Shown here one piece after another: positions 22,143-33,239 of a stretch of 64,000 bases of DNA. The position numbers and the translations under genes were made by a program. This stretch comes from Siphonodentalium dalli (Eukaryota > Mollusca > Scaphopoda > Gadilida > Siphonodentaliidae): the NCBI GenBank assembly GCA_032622095.1, contig CP136061.1, positions 86,214,324-86,278,323 on the forward strand. Reading direction: 5' to 3'. The notes below the pieces were generated by a model. That model worked only from the letters and a program-made list of their open reading frames with translations, did not search any database and was not told the DNA's origin. Each line of letters begins with the position of its first letter. Position 1 is the first letter of the stretch.

Positions 22143-23453
22143 GACTCAGTAAGAGTGTTAATATGGGTGTATGATAACACAGTCTGGGACTCAGTAAGAG
22201 TGTTAATATGGGTGTATGATAACACAGCCTGGGACTCAGTAAGAGTGTTAATATGGGTGTATGATAACACAGCCTGGGACTCAGTAAGAGTGTTAATATG
22301 GGTGTATGATAACACAGCCTGGGACTCAGTAAGAGTGTTAATATGGGTGTATGATAACACAGTCTGGGACTCAGTAAGAGTGTTAATATGGGTGTATGAT
22401 AACACAGACTGGGACTAAGTAAGATTGTTAATATGGGTGTATGATAACACAGCCTGGGACTTAGTAAGAGTGTTAATATGGGTGTATGATAACACAGCCT
22501 GGGACTCAGTAAGAGTGTTAATATGGGTGTATGATAACACAGCCTGGGACTCAGTAAGAGTGTTAATATGGGTGTATGATAACACAGCCTGGGACTCAGT
22601 AAGAGTGTTAATATGGGTGTATGATAACACAGTCTGGGAATGAGTAAGAGTGTTAATATGGGTGTATGATAACACAGTCTGGGACTCAGTAAGAGTGTTA
22701 ATATGGGTGTATGATAACACAGTCTGGGACTCAGTAAGAGTGTTAATATGGGTGTATGACAACACAGCCTGGGACTCAGTAAGGGTGTTAATAAGTGTGT
22801 ATGATAACACAGCCTGGGACTCAGTAAGAGTGTTAATATGGGTGTATGATAACACAGTCTGGGACTCAGTAAGAGTGTTAATATGGGTGTATGATAACAC
22901 AGTTTGGGACTCAGTAAGAGTGTTAATATGGGTGTATGATAACACAGCCTGGGACTCGGTAAGAGTGTTAATATGGGTGTATGATAACACAGTCTGGGAC
23001 TCAGTAAGAGTGTTAATATGGGTGTATGATAACACAGCCTGGGACTCAGTAAGAGTGTTAATATGGGTGTATGATAACACAGCATGGGACTCAGTAAGAG
23101 TGTTAATATGGGTGTATGATAACACAGCCTGGGACTCAGTAAGAGTGTTAATATGGATGTATGATAACACAGTCTGGGACTCAGTAAGAGTGTTAATATG
23201 GGTGTATGATAACACAGCCTGGGACTCAGTAAGAGTGTTAATATGGGTGTATGATAACACAGTCTGGGACTCAGTAAGAGTGTTAATATGGGTGTATGAT
23301 AACACAATCTGGGACTCAGGAAGAGTGTTAATATGGGTGTATGATAACACAGTTTGGGACTCAGTAAGAGTGTTAATATGGGTGTATGATAACACAGTCT
23401 GGGACTCAGTAAGAGTGTTAATATGGGTGTATGATAACACAGTCTGGGACTAG
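22143..23453. repeat. 45-bp minisatellite, about 29 units
   Basis: The unit reads GACTCAGTAAGAGTGTTAAT, then ATGGGTGTATGATAACACAG, then YCTGG. Units are nearly identical; the commonest variation is C or T after CACAG. Because 45 is a multiple of three and the unit is stop-free in several frames, long ORFs (up to 448 codons) arise on both strands with 15-residue repeats. Long ORFs in conflicting frames and strands point to satellite DNA rather than protein. Confidence 0.95.
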
Positions 23454-23943
23454 GTCAGATATATAAACATATATATATGTTCTCGCGTTTGTGTGCTACC
23501 TATATTATGGAATTCTACGTGCAACTGTCATATTCTGTGTAAATTTTGATTGAGTATAAGCAATGAGAACACTATATATTTATGCACAAAATACTTGCGT
23601 TTCGCTTGTCATGTCATGTCAGTCATTGCTGCTAGTATCCTGCTACTTTATATGTTTTAGTTAGAACGATCTGTCATATATAGTTACCCATTTCTGATTT
23701 TTTTTTAAAGGTAGAGCTGTTTTTGCAGTTGTTCCTTTCAGAATTTACTTGCTATCAGACAATTCTCGCCCAAACGGCAAAGTTGGGCAAACGCTAAGTT
23801 GTAAATTTGGCGAAAACGTAACTAGTCTCAAGGTTAATGTATCGCACGGGATTAACCAACGCTCGTCACCGTTGCTTAAGTAGTTTATTTATTAATTCTT
23901 TCAACACGATGAGGGGATTAAATGTTTTTTGCTTCCTGAGGCA
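23454..23943. other. Intergenic stretch
   Basis: Nothing recognised. Confidence 0.4.
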
Positions 23944-24608
23944 TCTAATATATATTTTGGGACTTCTGTTTGTCTGTCTGTCTGTTAGCTATGGCCGGGA
24001 AAACGGACCGATTGAGCTCAAACTTCCAATCTAAGGTTAAAAATCACCCACGAGCAGTGGGTAACGCCGTTTTGGAGAAGCTCCCAGCACCCCTTCTTCA
24101 CACCCAGTCACCAAAATGACCGTCATTGGCACTGTGGTGTTAATCGCGTTGATAGTTAAAGAGCATTCGTATCCGCAGTGTCGTTGATAAAGAGCGTATA
24201 CGTGTAGTGTGATTCGTATGTCTGGGGCCAGACGTGAGTGTGTATGTATCCAGACATCAGCGTGTTGTGTGATTCTTATGTCTGTCTTCGTACTTGGGGG
24301 TTCCAAGGAACGGGGTGAGATTTTCATCGCCCGATGTGATCTTCACCTTGAAACGGGTACCCACAAACGTACCTCTTTTAGGGACGAGTACCATCACGGG
24401 ACGGGTACCATCATTTCTCTTCATTAAAAAGGCAGAATTAACTCAAATTAAATTTAAAAATTAACGGATTTCGACGAAATTTGATACCTAGGGATACTTT
24501 TATCGGGGGAGTGTTTTGGACGGGTCAAATCGTTACCCCGACCTGACCTTGACCTTCAAAATGGTCAATTCAAAGTCAAAGCCCGGACGAAGTCGGGTCA
24601 CCTGCTAG
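23944..24608 (+). mobile_element. Non-autonomous Helitron
   Basis: Begins TCTAATATATATTTTGGGAC and ends CACCTGCTAG, inserted exactly between A and T as Helitrons require. A 16-nt stem-loop (CCCGGACGAAGTCGGG, one bulged base) sits at 24582-24597, about 7 nt before the CTAG terminus, as in Helitron 3' ends. There are no terminal inverted repeats and no Rep/helicase coding region in its 665 bp. It includes a GTCTGTCTGTCTG run near the left end. Confidence 0.8.
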
Positions 24609-24934
24609 TATATATATAAAAATTGAATTAGTAAATTGTCCGTGACTGATTAGAATAATTATCCATAGATTTCGTGATTCAACGGCGCTAAATAGAACCG
24701 CGACGTCATCTCTCAAGTTCTCTTTAAAAAAAAGTTGTAATTGCCAAACAGCTATACCTTAATAACGCGAAGCGATCCAGTTAGATTTCAGTCAATGACT
24801 TGCATTTCGCGTGTACGGTCAACAATGTTTCTGCTCTAAATGTGGTCCCTGACCGTAAAGGGTTGCTATCCTGATGAATATAACAGAACTCTATCAGAAA
24901 GCCCTCCCTATTATGAACACAATGATCCAACTCC
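24609..24934. other. Host DNA of the LINE-tail insertion
   Basis: A minus-strand ORF (24781-25071) runs across this segment and the inserted LINE tail. I do not recognise it, and it includes inserted sequence, so coding is unlikely. Confidence 0.3.
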
Positions 24935-25007
24935 GTTGTTGTTGGGTCGTTTCCGGCCGAAGGCCGGGTAGGGTGGTCGGACTGCAGTTTGCATGTCCCT
25001 TCACCCT
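24935..25007 (-). mobile_element. 73-bp LINE 3' tail with perfect 12-bp target duplication
   Basis: TGATCCAACTCC occurs at 24923-24934 and again at 25008-25019, bracketing 73 bp. Read on the minus strand the insert is AGGGTGAAGGGACATGCAAA, then CTGCAGTCCGACCACCCTAC, then CCGGCCTTCGGCCGGAAACG, then ACCCAACAACAAC. This matches the 3' end of the LINE copies at 35210-35285 and 39125-39205. It is an extremely 5'-truncated copy that defines the LINE 3' end, including a GGCC hairpin and an AAC tail. Confidence 0.9.
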
Positions 25008-25019
25008 TGATCCAACTCC

Positions 25020-25783
25020 CATAACTATCACGTAATAAATAAGCCGGGGAAAAATATAATAATACCTCCAATGGTTGTCCGGCTATCTCCGTCGTTAAAT
25101 CAAATATTACGTCATATATGAGTTAACAAACTAAAAACACGGAATCGGAGTCGGAGTTAATTGTGTCTACATATATGACGTCGCCATTATTATGTGATCG
25201 CGGGTGACCGGTGGCGGTGTTAAAAGCACAACACCAGCGCGTGTGTGTGTAATAGAATAACTATATGGCAGCATGTCAACATGAATTATTGAAATTAAGT
25301 ATCTTGTATGTAGGATAATTCGGCCGGGCTAAGTAAGGCTTGTATCAGTCTGAGTAAACTCATACCTAAATATTCGTTACAACATTGAATATTAGGTCTG
25401 ACGGATAACATCGCTATCTCATTTCCAAGTCCTCGGGATTCCGCAATCTGATTGATTGCGTAAATTATTTTCCGTCCAATGAAACCGCATGGGTTAATAA
25501 ACAAGTGTTAGTGGGCGGAGACTCCCATAATGTCACCTCTAAATATAGTAACAGAGACAGAAAAAATGGCTTCGAAATTATATATTCGGTACGATTCCGA
25601 TTAATTTGAAGGATGTGCTGGACCTGATAGATAGGCCTGCGTATGGTACCAACTTGGCCTCCCATAAATATAAATAGAACTCACTCATGTCCGTGTATTT
25701 GATTTACTTTATTGTAACATGGTTTGCAAATCAAATTATTTGTCGTAAAAAGTCATCTGAAAGTTAAACACCGAGGAAATGAC
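25020..25783. other. Intergenic stretch
   Basis: Only short unrecognised ORFs. Confidence 0.35.
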
Positions 25784-26047
25784 TTAAAATTTTATGATTT
25801 TAAATAGTTCTAAAGCATCATTTTTGATGACGACCTTATTTTTTGCTCTCGGATGCAGCTTTCCCGTTGATGCAGCGAGTTCATCTCCCGAAAAAGAATA
25901 GTCGCACACACGACAAATATTATCTTCTGTAAGTTTATGTCGCGACACAGGCCTTCTATGTGTTGATGAGTCGACCATTGTTATTGCCAAGCACAACAAA
26001 CAACACCTGTCAATCATCGATGTATTTTTAAAAATCCGTGACGTCAT
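25784..26047 (-). CDS. Hypothetical cysteine-containing ORF
   Basis: 87 codons. An internal Met (residue 11, MIDRCCLLCL) is an alternative start. Two CxxC pairs (CLLC at about residues 16-19 and CRVC at about 45-48) with intervening histidines suggest a small zinc-binding module, followed by a basic, polar stretch (GKLHPRAKNKVVIK). A perfect CRE palindrome, TGACGTCA, overlaps the first ATG at 26039-26046. Composition looks coding. I recognise no family; it may be a first exon or a transposon-derived fragment. Confidence 0.38.
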   Translation of the reverse strand: MTSRIFKNTSMIDRCCLLCLAITMVDSSTHRRPVSRHKLTEDNICRVCDYSFSGDELAASTGKLHPRAKNKVVIKNDALELFKIIKF

Positions 26048-26227
26048 TTTGGGGAAGCTCTTCGCTGAATAGAAATGGTTTTGGCGACATTAGCTCCAGA
26101 CTCTATATTTCAAATATTGAGTCGACGTTCACCCAGACTGGGTTTGTATATAATAGGTTTATATATAATACTGTGTTTCAGTTGTGAATAAAGTTATTAG
26201 ATTTCAATTGAACGTTTAAAAGCTAAT

Positions 26228-26704
26228 TTAAATGTGGATTATCTCTTTGTAAACATGCATTATATAGTTACCGGGGTATAAAATATTATATCTGAGTCGA
26301 AGACTCCCGTCCGGAAATGCTTCTATCGATTAATATTGATTTTATTTCGAATATTTTCTGGTCTAAAAAGGTGTGGATGCTTAGCTAACGAACAATAGTA
26401 GTTACTGTTAACAGAGACAAGAAATTTGATTGCGTAATTTTGTCACAAATAAACGTTAATTATACCCATTATCGCTTATAACTATGGAATAACACAATAC
26501 AACCAATCAATCTGGGACATTTGACGCTCGGTACGTAGCCACAGGAACAGCTTAATGCTCTCTATCGCTATATGGTATCACCCGAATGGTCTGTTCTAAA
26601 AATAGACAAATAAACTGGCCCAATAAAATAATCGAAATAAAATCAATATTAATTGATAGAAGCCTTTCCAGACAGTGGTCTTCAGTTCATATTTATTATT
26701 TTAT
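26228..26704 (-). mobile_element. Family-A MITE, 3'-truncated (copy A4)
   Basis: Starts TTAAATGTGGATTATCTC and follows the inverted family-A order to TTTATTATTTTAT, where the remaining ~50 bp of the other arm is replaced by unrelated AT-rich DNA. Confidence 0.83.
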
Positions 26705-28164
26705 GATGATTTTATTTCGATTATCCTACAAGCATTTTGTGATTTCTGAGATTCCACAGAAACTAGGTCTCCTCATATTCATAATATTCATGTCTGATTT
26801 TGAATAATCACTTGAAATTTTACCAAATATATTAGTTTTTGAAAAATAAATTATCTTAAAATTTCTTAAATACTATGATAGTTTATTCTTCTAAGGACTT
26901 TTTTCTCCGTAAAACAGGGTAAAATCACAAATAGGTGTAATTACATTAGGAAACCGATATTATCCCTTAAATAACAACAGCACATCGCGATACATATAGT
27001 CACACGCTAAAGACGTTTTGTTATGAGAACTGCCACACGTTTCAGCACAGTGTTATCTCCATAACGCAACAAAATCCGATCTCGAATTCATAATTGCTTT
27101 GCGCATACGATGATCGATCATGTGACTATATTTCGGTTTCCATGTGACAATAATGTGATCACATGACTTCGTCCACAACACAAAATCTTCGGATAACTTC
27201 GAAATTTGTTTTAATCGTTATAAAAATAAGATCAGCCGCCAAATATTAGATTATATGAGCATAATGGACATCTTAAATATGTATTATCGATATATTGAAA
27301 GATATCAGGATCATATTCCTTTAATAACCCCATAATCTCTCATATGCATTGCAGCCATCCTCCCCTTTCTTCTGACAACTATATTCTCGGCATCCCGACA
27401 TACATGTGATGTGCCATCTTTAATTTTGACATTCATAAAGGCATTTGCCGACCGTCCTGCATTTTAATCTGACTGAATGTTGTGTCCTTCGAGCGTGCCA
27501 GGTAGTCGGGGTTAACCTGTCAGCTAGGTTACCCCACTGATATGGAGACTTACCAACAATGGTTACCTATCAGGGGCCAAACTAGGGGTTGAAAACATGG
27601 AGAAGTGACTTCTCCCTCCGGAGATTTTAGGGAGACTTCAGCCCAAAAAACATAAGAAACATTTATTAATTTTTAAATATCGCTTTATTTATGACATTAA
27701 TAAAAAGATAAAATAACAAGATAAAACATGTTTAGCAAGAATAAAATAGTATTATAATATAAATAGGTAATACCTATCAACAAAATATAATAATAGAAGA
27801 TATAATTTACCTTTCCAGGGCAATGGTCTGTGAAAACAATGAAATGCCTCATGGCCGGGACTTGTCTTGTCGGCGTGACCTTTTGGGCGGCGTTGTTCTA
27901 CTGGAGAGGTAAGGGGATGTCCTAAACGGAAGTAACTTCACCACAATTGAACCTTTCTTTACTAAATAATGTATTCTCACATCCACTTAAAACATTGAAC
28001 ATTTGAATTGTCTTATTATTCTTTTGGAGGGAAGTGCATGCAGGAAAATGAAACAGACAAGGGATAGGGCGGGGAAGCGATAGCGAGAGCGAGGGGAGAG
28101 AGATGAACAGATAATGCAAATGTCGAAGGATTCCTACATGTATATATATTAACTGGGGGGAATG
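26705..28164. other. Intergenic stretch
   Basis: Very AT-rich. A GGTTACC-containing block repeats loosely around 27510-27570. No gene recognised; a purine-rich GAGAGCGAGGGGAGAGAGA stretch is at 28082-28101. Confidence 0.35.
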
Positions 28165-28509
28165 TTAAAGGTGGATTATCTCTTTGTAAACATGTATTAT
28201 ATAGTTACCGGGGTATAAAATATTAGATCTGAATAGAAGACTCCTGTCCGGAAAAGCTTCTATCGATTAATATTCATTTTATTTCGAATATTTTCTGGTC
28301 TAAAAATGTGTCGCTGTTTAGCTAACGAACAATAGTGGTTACTGTTAACAGAGACCAGATATTTTATGGTGTAATTTTGTCACAAATAAACATTATTTAT
28401 ACTCATTATCGCTTATAACTATGGAATAAAACAATACAACCAATCAATTTGGGACATTTAACGTTCGGTACGTAGCCATGGGAACAGCCTAATACTCTCT
28501 ATCGATATA
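28165..28509 (-). mobile_element. Family-A MITE, first part (copy A5, split by 11-kb insertion)
   Basis: Starts TTAAAGGTGGATTATCTC and follows the inverted family-A order to CTCTATCGATATA, where it is interrupted. The rest resumes at 39601 with TATATGGTATCACCCG and ends at TTAA 39795-39798. Rejoined across the TATA duplication the two parts restore the normal element order. Confidence 0.88.
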
Positions 28510-28599
28510 GAGCGTTCTTAATCACGTGATTGGATACGTGATGCGCCGCCATGTTGGAGGTATAGACACCCATAACCAAGCACTGTGTTAATAGGATTA

Positions 28600-29800
28600 A
28601 TTAAGAAAGCTACTTATAAAACCTCTCGTTATGGCTTTGACGGAATTAGTTGCAATATTTGCCAACGCTATTAATAATCATGAACAACAGTTCTAAAAGA
28701 ATACATCGAAATGCTAGATAAACTTACTATAGGGTGCGATATTTATTAAAAAGAATGGAGTGTAGACTCAGAACTGTCGTCAAATGTTACAGATCCATAC
28801 ATACACCATTACAGTGTTAATCACAGGTATGTTTTGAAATAAAATTATTACAGGCTTACCTAATTAGTTTTCAATGAATGATAACGTAGTCCATGTATTA
28901 TCGAAACAAATGAGCTCCCCGGTGTTGCATTTAGGCATATGTGCGTTTTAAAACGCTGTATGCATGTCAAACGACAATATAGCTTCTTTCCGATGTTTTC
29001 AAGCAAGATGGCTATGTGTGTGTAGAAGCATCTTGTAAAAGTGACAATCGTTTGATAACAAACACAAATAGAGCAACAAAACAAGAGCGATTTTTGGCCA
29101 TTTCCGATATTAACCAACAAAGATTGATGCTTACGTCACGTTACGTGTGAATCAAAGTGCGTAACAAATGCCATTATATAACTTCAATATAGAATAGACT
29201 ATCTAATATTGGAACAGTGCTAATTTATAGCTCCCACCTTGATTAAATAACTTGAAGCCTACCGGAGGTGTACATGTCGTAATTAATCTATAATCTCTCA
29301 TTTGTCAAACAGTACACCCTCAGGCATCAAATTTAAAGTTGGCAAAAATAAATATAACGATATACATAACCGTTCCCCATAGCTTGGCTGAGTCAAGTTA
29401 AAGGTGTCAACAACTTTTTGACTGGATGCAAAGGATTATCAAATAGTGTTTTTTTTAATTCCACATCTTATTCGGCCATCATTAAGTACATGAAAGAAAA
29501 ACGCCGATGATGCATGGAGTCAGTTACTTGTTATGTGGCAACAATAGCACAAAGTGAATTCATTCGACAAAGAGTGCATGTACACAGCGCGAATCATGTG
29601 CAATGTGTTAAATTTCTTGTCATTCTCTTGGAAAACTTGTTGATTCCCATTTACATGTGTGTATTGTCGCAGCCATGTGGAGGAAGCTTTAGATTCTCAA
29701 ACGGATTAACTTCGATTATGTTAAACGTTCGTAGAAGATCATACACTATACAGGTTAGCATGGCATCTATCCTTTCTATGCGACATGTATACTAGTATAT
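28600..29800. other. Left interior of the 11-kb element, no recognised gene
   Basis: An 86-codon minus-strand ORF (28860-29120) and a 93-codon plus-strand ORF (29514-29795) are present. Neither has motifs I recognise. If the element ever encoded a transposase, its remnants would be here. Confidence 0.3.
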
Positions 29801-29942
29801 GTAGGCCCTCACACCACACACACCATCAGCACAGGACCACAGACAGTTCACAGTTCACAGTTCACAGCAAACAACCATACTTGCTTGCTCCTGCAGTTAT
29901 CTACAAACACAACTTTTTGTTACACAACTCAGTTTCTGAACT

Positions 29943-31514
29943 ATGGCTGACTCGGCAAAAATTGATGCATCGGAGTCGCAGTGCCCTTATCAGGGCGCCG
30001 ACCTCAGTGCGCTGGGTCTCCTTAGGGCGGAGAATGAAAGTTTGAAACAGCAGATAACCGACCTTACCAAGACAACAAATGGTCTACATGAAGAGATAAA
30101 AAAACTCACAGAAAGCCGTTATTAACAACAACAACAACAACAATAATACGGACAAGAAAAAAGATAAGAAAAAAAGAGATAAAGACGTCAAGAAACCACC
30201 TACAACCGCAACGACCAACGGAAAAATAAAAGAATCCAGCAAACCGACTAACAAAGAAACTCCAGCCACCACAACAACGACTCACAACACCCAGATGGAC
30301 ACCACTAAGCCCAACAACGAATCGTCCGAGCCAACCAGCAACATATCCATGACTAAAGAAACAGACATCCAGACTGCTCCTGACACGGACATCTCTGACA
30401 GCGACTTCGCCATCTTCTACAACAACAACAAGAAACGTAAAGCCAACGACATCCCCGAAATAATCAGCCCGATAAGCACGCCGCAAAAAAACAAAAAAGA
30501 AGATGCACCAGTAAGAAGCAACCCACCCACCACCCGACCTGCCACCCGACCTGACAACAAACCAGCCAACCACGACGTACACAATACACAAACGAAGAGA
30601 CACCATAGTAGCCGAAAACCTGACACAAGAAATGAAACAGAGCCCTCACTTCCTGCACCGCACTATCACAACGAAATATCCTATAAGAACATCAACGACC
30701 AGAGCCGGAACTGTCCTGATATACCCGTAAAACGAGGAAACTAAGCACTACCTACTGACTAAAGCCAAAGAAATACCGACCTTCAAAGATAACAACATTA
30801 CTTTCAGACTGACACACGGCAGCAACAGACCAAACCAAGCAATTCATCGAGCTGTTATCTGCGGGGTACCACCTACAATCACAGAAGACGAGATAAAGCA
30901 AGACATTGGATACAATCATCAAATACAAAGATTCAAAAGCTCCTATAACGACCAACCGACCTGGAAAATCAAAGTAACCTGCCCAGACAAAGAATCCAAG
31001 CATCAACTGATGAAGGGAGTCTGCCTAGGATCCAGCATCAACAAATACAAAGTTATTGACTACAAGGAACAACCACACGTCACCCAATCCTACAAATGCC
31101 GGAAATTTAATCACACCGCAGAATTTTGTAAAAATAACAACATCATATGCAAGAATTGCGCGGGAAATCATAAACACCAAGATTGTACCACCGATATAAA
31201 AAAGATGTGCCAACTGTGACAATGAACACCACTCTGCATACAAAGGATGCAGAGTGTACAAACAAGAAGTGACAACAAAAGAGACAAAAAAACTGACATA
31301 TGCAGCAGCCACCAGCAAACCCGCCGAAATCACAGACACACTCAAACTTGCCGCAGTAATCACAACATCATTAGTCAAAGTTCTCACAGCACCAGATGAA
31401 AACAAGCAAGATCTCAACAGAAGTGTCAGCCAACACGTTAGCGAAGCTGTCAACACCTTCTACAGAACACACCTCAGCACAGACGCCATACAACAATTCA
31501 CATTCAGATGCTAA
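29943..31514 (+). pseudogene. LINE copy 1 ORF1, gag-like, frameshifted
   Basis: Starts MADSAKIDASESQCPYQG. A coiled-coil-like segment (ENESLKQQITDLTK) lies at about residues 30-55, followed after a first frameshift near 30115 by a poly-Asn/Lys and Thr/Pro-rich linker. After a second shift near 30740 comes a globular segment (ITEDEIKQDIGYNHQIQ), then zinc knuckles: a first with its leading Cys replaced (SYKCRKFNHTAEFC), a second CKNCAGNHKHQDC and, after a third shift near 31203, CANCDNEHHSAYKGC. The C-terminus ends at 31514. Such ORF1 proteins bind the element RNA and form the ribonucleoprotein. The frameshifts make this copy's ORF1 inactive. Confidence 0.7.
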
Positions 31515-32102
31515 AACAACACCAACACCTAACAAGATCCAATTTCAACACCTACAATGACTGACACGACTCACTCAAAGAACAACAGGAAATCGCCTGA
31601 TTGCCTGTTGCACCTGCTCCACATAAACATCAACGGATTAACACACAAGCACCAAATCTTACAAGAATACATCACCGACCATCAACCAGATATAATCGCC
31701 ATTAATGAGACCAAGCTCGACGACAATAGCCGGATCACCTTCACTAATTACAAAATCGCGCGCCGAAACCGGAACTCCCAGGGGGGAGGTGTTGCATTAC
31801 TCATACATAAAGACCTGAAACACGCCATACTGAACAAAAGCTACAAGCAAACCAGCCGACATCACTGAAACCCTAATGCTTGCAGCTGTAATAACATCGA
31901 CCATTGTCAGCGCCCTATCTGACAAACAAAGAGATCCACGAAATATCAAAGACAGCGTGTGTCAATACGTCGAACATGCTGTCAACACCATATACAAAAC
32001 TCAACTCACAAAAGAAACCATCCAACAGTTCACATACAGACGTTAAAACAACACAGCCAACGCTGAGACGCCCAAACACACAAGCCGATTGTAACACCTA
32101 CA
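31310..32102 (+). repeat. Internal duplication of ORF1 tail plus endonuclease start
   Basis: The segment holding the ORF1 C-terminus (31310-31514) and the first ~95 residues of the endonuclease (31557-31840) is followed by a second, diverged ORF1 C-terminus (31845-32045) and then the full endonuclease from 32103. The two endonuclease starts align well (LLHININGLTHKHQILQEYI and LLHVNINGISAKRQILQEYI). The first is cut off after ...LLIHKDLKHAILNKSYK. The divergence between the halves suggests recombination or template switching between two family members, not a fresh duplication. Confidence 0.75.
31557..31868 (+). pseudogene. Truncated LINE endonuclease N-terminus
   Basis: A 103-codon fragment with the first APE motifs: HININGL, then AINETKLDD (catalytic Glu) and GGGVALLIHKD. 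The rest of the domain is missing because the sequence switches back to ORF1-tail sequence at about 31840. It is a by-product of the internal duplication. Confidence 0.7.
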
Positions 32103-33239
32103 ATGACTGACACGACCAAACAGACTACAACAACACGCCCCACACGCCCCACACACAAATTGCCCACATCACAACACACACAAAAACACTCTTTTCACCT
32201 ACTACACGTTAACATAAACGGAATATCTGCTAAACGCCAAATTCTGCAAGAGTACATCACCGACCAACAACCAGACGTTATCGCCATCAACGAAACGAAA
32301 CTCAACGACAACAGCAGGGTTAGCTTCACCAACTACAAGATCGCCCGCCGTGACCGTACCGCACACGGTGGCGGGGTCGCTCTCCTCATCCATAAAGACC
32401 TGAAACACGCCATGCTCAACACCGACGACCTAGACGAAGAAACCCTGGCAGTAGAAGTCACCATTCGCAGTGCCAAGACTGCCATCGTCGCCACATATAA
32501 CCCGCCAAACACAGACCTCAGCAATGCCTCCTTCAAACACTTCACATCAACCCACCGCCACTGCATCTTCATCGGAGACTACAACGTGAAGCACACCTAC
32601 TACGGCTGTAAAGATACCAACAGAAACGGTGACCGAATGTTCAACATCATCGAAGATCTTGATCTACTCATACTAAACAACATAGACGAACCAACACATC
32701 ACCACGCGGCGACCAACAAATGGGACATCCTAGACCTAGCCATTGCCACTCCATCCATCGCATCTAAAGGAATCATGTGCTATATTGGAGACGACGTATC
32801 CAGCGACCACCTACCCGTACGCATAAGATCCAGCAATGCCTCAACCGATCGCCACCCGAAAACCCTCCGCCGCAACCTAAATAAAGCCGACTGGGACAGT
32901 TTCCGACAGCAACTCACCAACAGCATAGACAATTCACCCATCACATCAACCAGCGACATTGACGCGACATGCCAGCACCTATCCCAAACCCTCGAATCAG
33001 CCCTAGATACAGCATGCCCGAAACAACAAGTCAACACCACAGCATGGCGAGTCTCCCCCGAAACTCTGAAAATGATCCGACTTAAACGCAAGCTAAGAAG
33101 ACTCCAGCAGAAAAACCCAAACGACATGTACTACCGGAATCTTTACAACAACATGAACAGACAAGTCAAAACGGCAGTCAAAAAAGAAAACAAGCATCCT
33201 GGCAGCGGTCGACAACCGAACTCGGCGATAAAAGAATGA
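32103..33239 (+). CDS. LINE copy 1 endonuclease ORF (APE-type)
   Basis: 378 codons, fully open. Residues about 31-240 form an apurinic-endonuclease-like domain that nicks target DNA for target-primed reverse transcription: NING at 37-40, NETK with catalytic Glu64, GGGVALLIHK at 89-98, TYNPPN at 131-136, IGDYN at 157-161, and SSDHLPV with the catalytic His near 236. Residues 240-360 are the linker usually found before the RT. It starts 57 nt after the ORF1 stop. The stop TGA overlaps the ATG of the RT ORF (ATGA at 33236-33239). In ordinary LINEs endonuclease and RT are one ORF2 protein. Here a -1 frame change lies between them, with the likely switch at CAAAAAAG (33179-33186). Confidence 0.8.
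   Translation: MTDTTKQTTTTRPTRPTHKLPTSQHTQKHSFHLLHVNINGISAKRQILQEYITDQQPDVIAINETKLNDNSRVSFTNYKIARRDRTAHGGGVALLIHKDLKHAMLNTDDLDEETLAVEVTIRSAKTAIVATYNPPNTDLSNASFKHFTSTHRHCIFIGDYNVKHTYYGCKDTNRNGDRMFNIIEDLDLLILNNIDEPTHHHAATNKWDILDLAIATPSIASKGIMCYIGDDVSSDHLPVRIRSSNASTDRHPKTLRRNLNKADWDSFRQQLTNSIDNSPITSTSDIDATCQHLSQTLESALDTACPKQQVNTTAWRVSPETLKMIRLKRKLRRLQQKNPNDMYYRNLYNNMNRQVKTAVKKENKHPGSGRQPNSAIKE
33179..33186 (+). promoter_or_regulatory. Candidate -1 frameshift site, LINE copy 1
   Basis: Zero-frame codons are GTC AAA AAA GAA; a -1 slip on AAA AAA puts the ribosome in the RT frame (...QASWQRSTTELG) upstream of the RT ATG. The equivalent site in copy 2 is A AAA AAA G. This is inferred from frame and substitution pattern only. 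Confidence 0.4.

Noticed and set aside
21961-23440. Long ORFs (448, 341 and 267 codons) across the 45-bp array
   Set aside because: All are products of a stop-free 45-bp unit and occur in several frames on both strands; no unique sequence supports coding.
22143-23453. CRISPR-like array
   Set aside because: Units are contiguous identical repeats without unique spacers, in a eukaryotic intron-bearing context.
30106-30606. 166-codon minus-strand ORF and similar long antisense ORFs over the LINEs
   Set aside because: These are shadows of the C/A-rich LINE coding strand.
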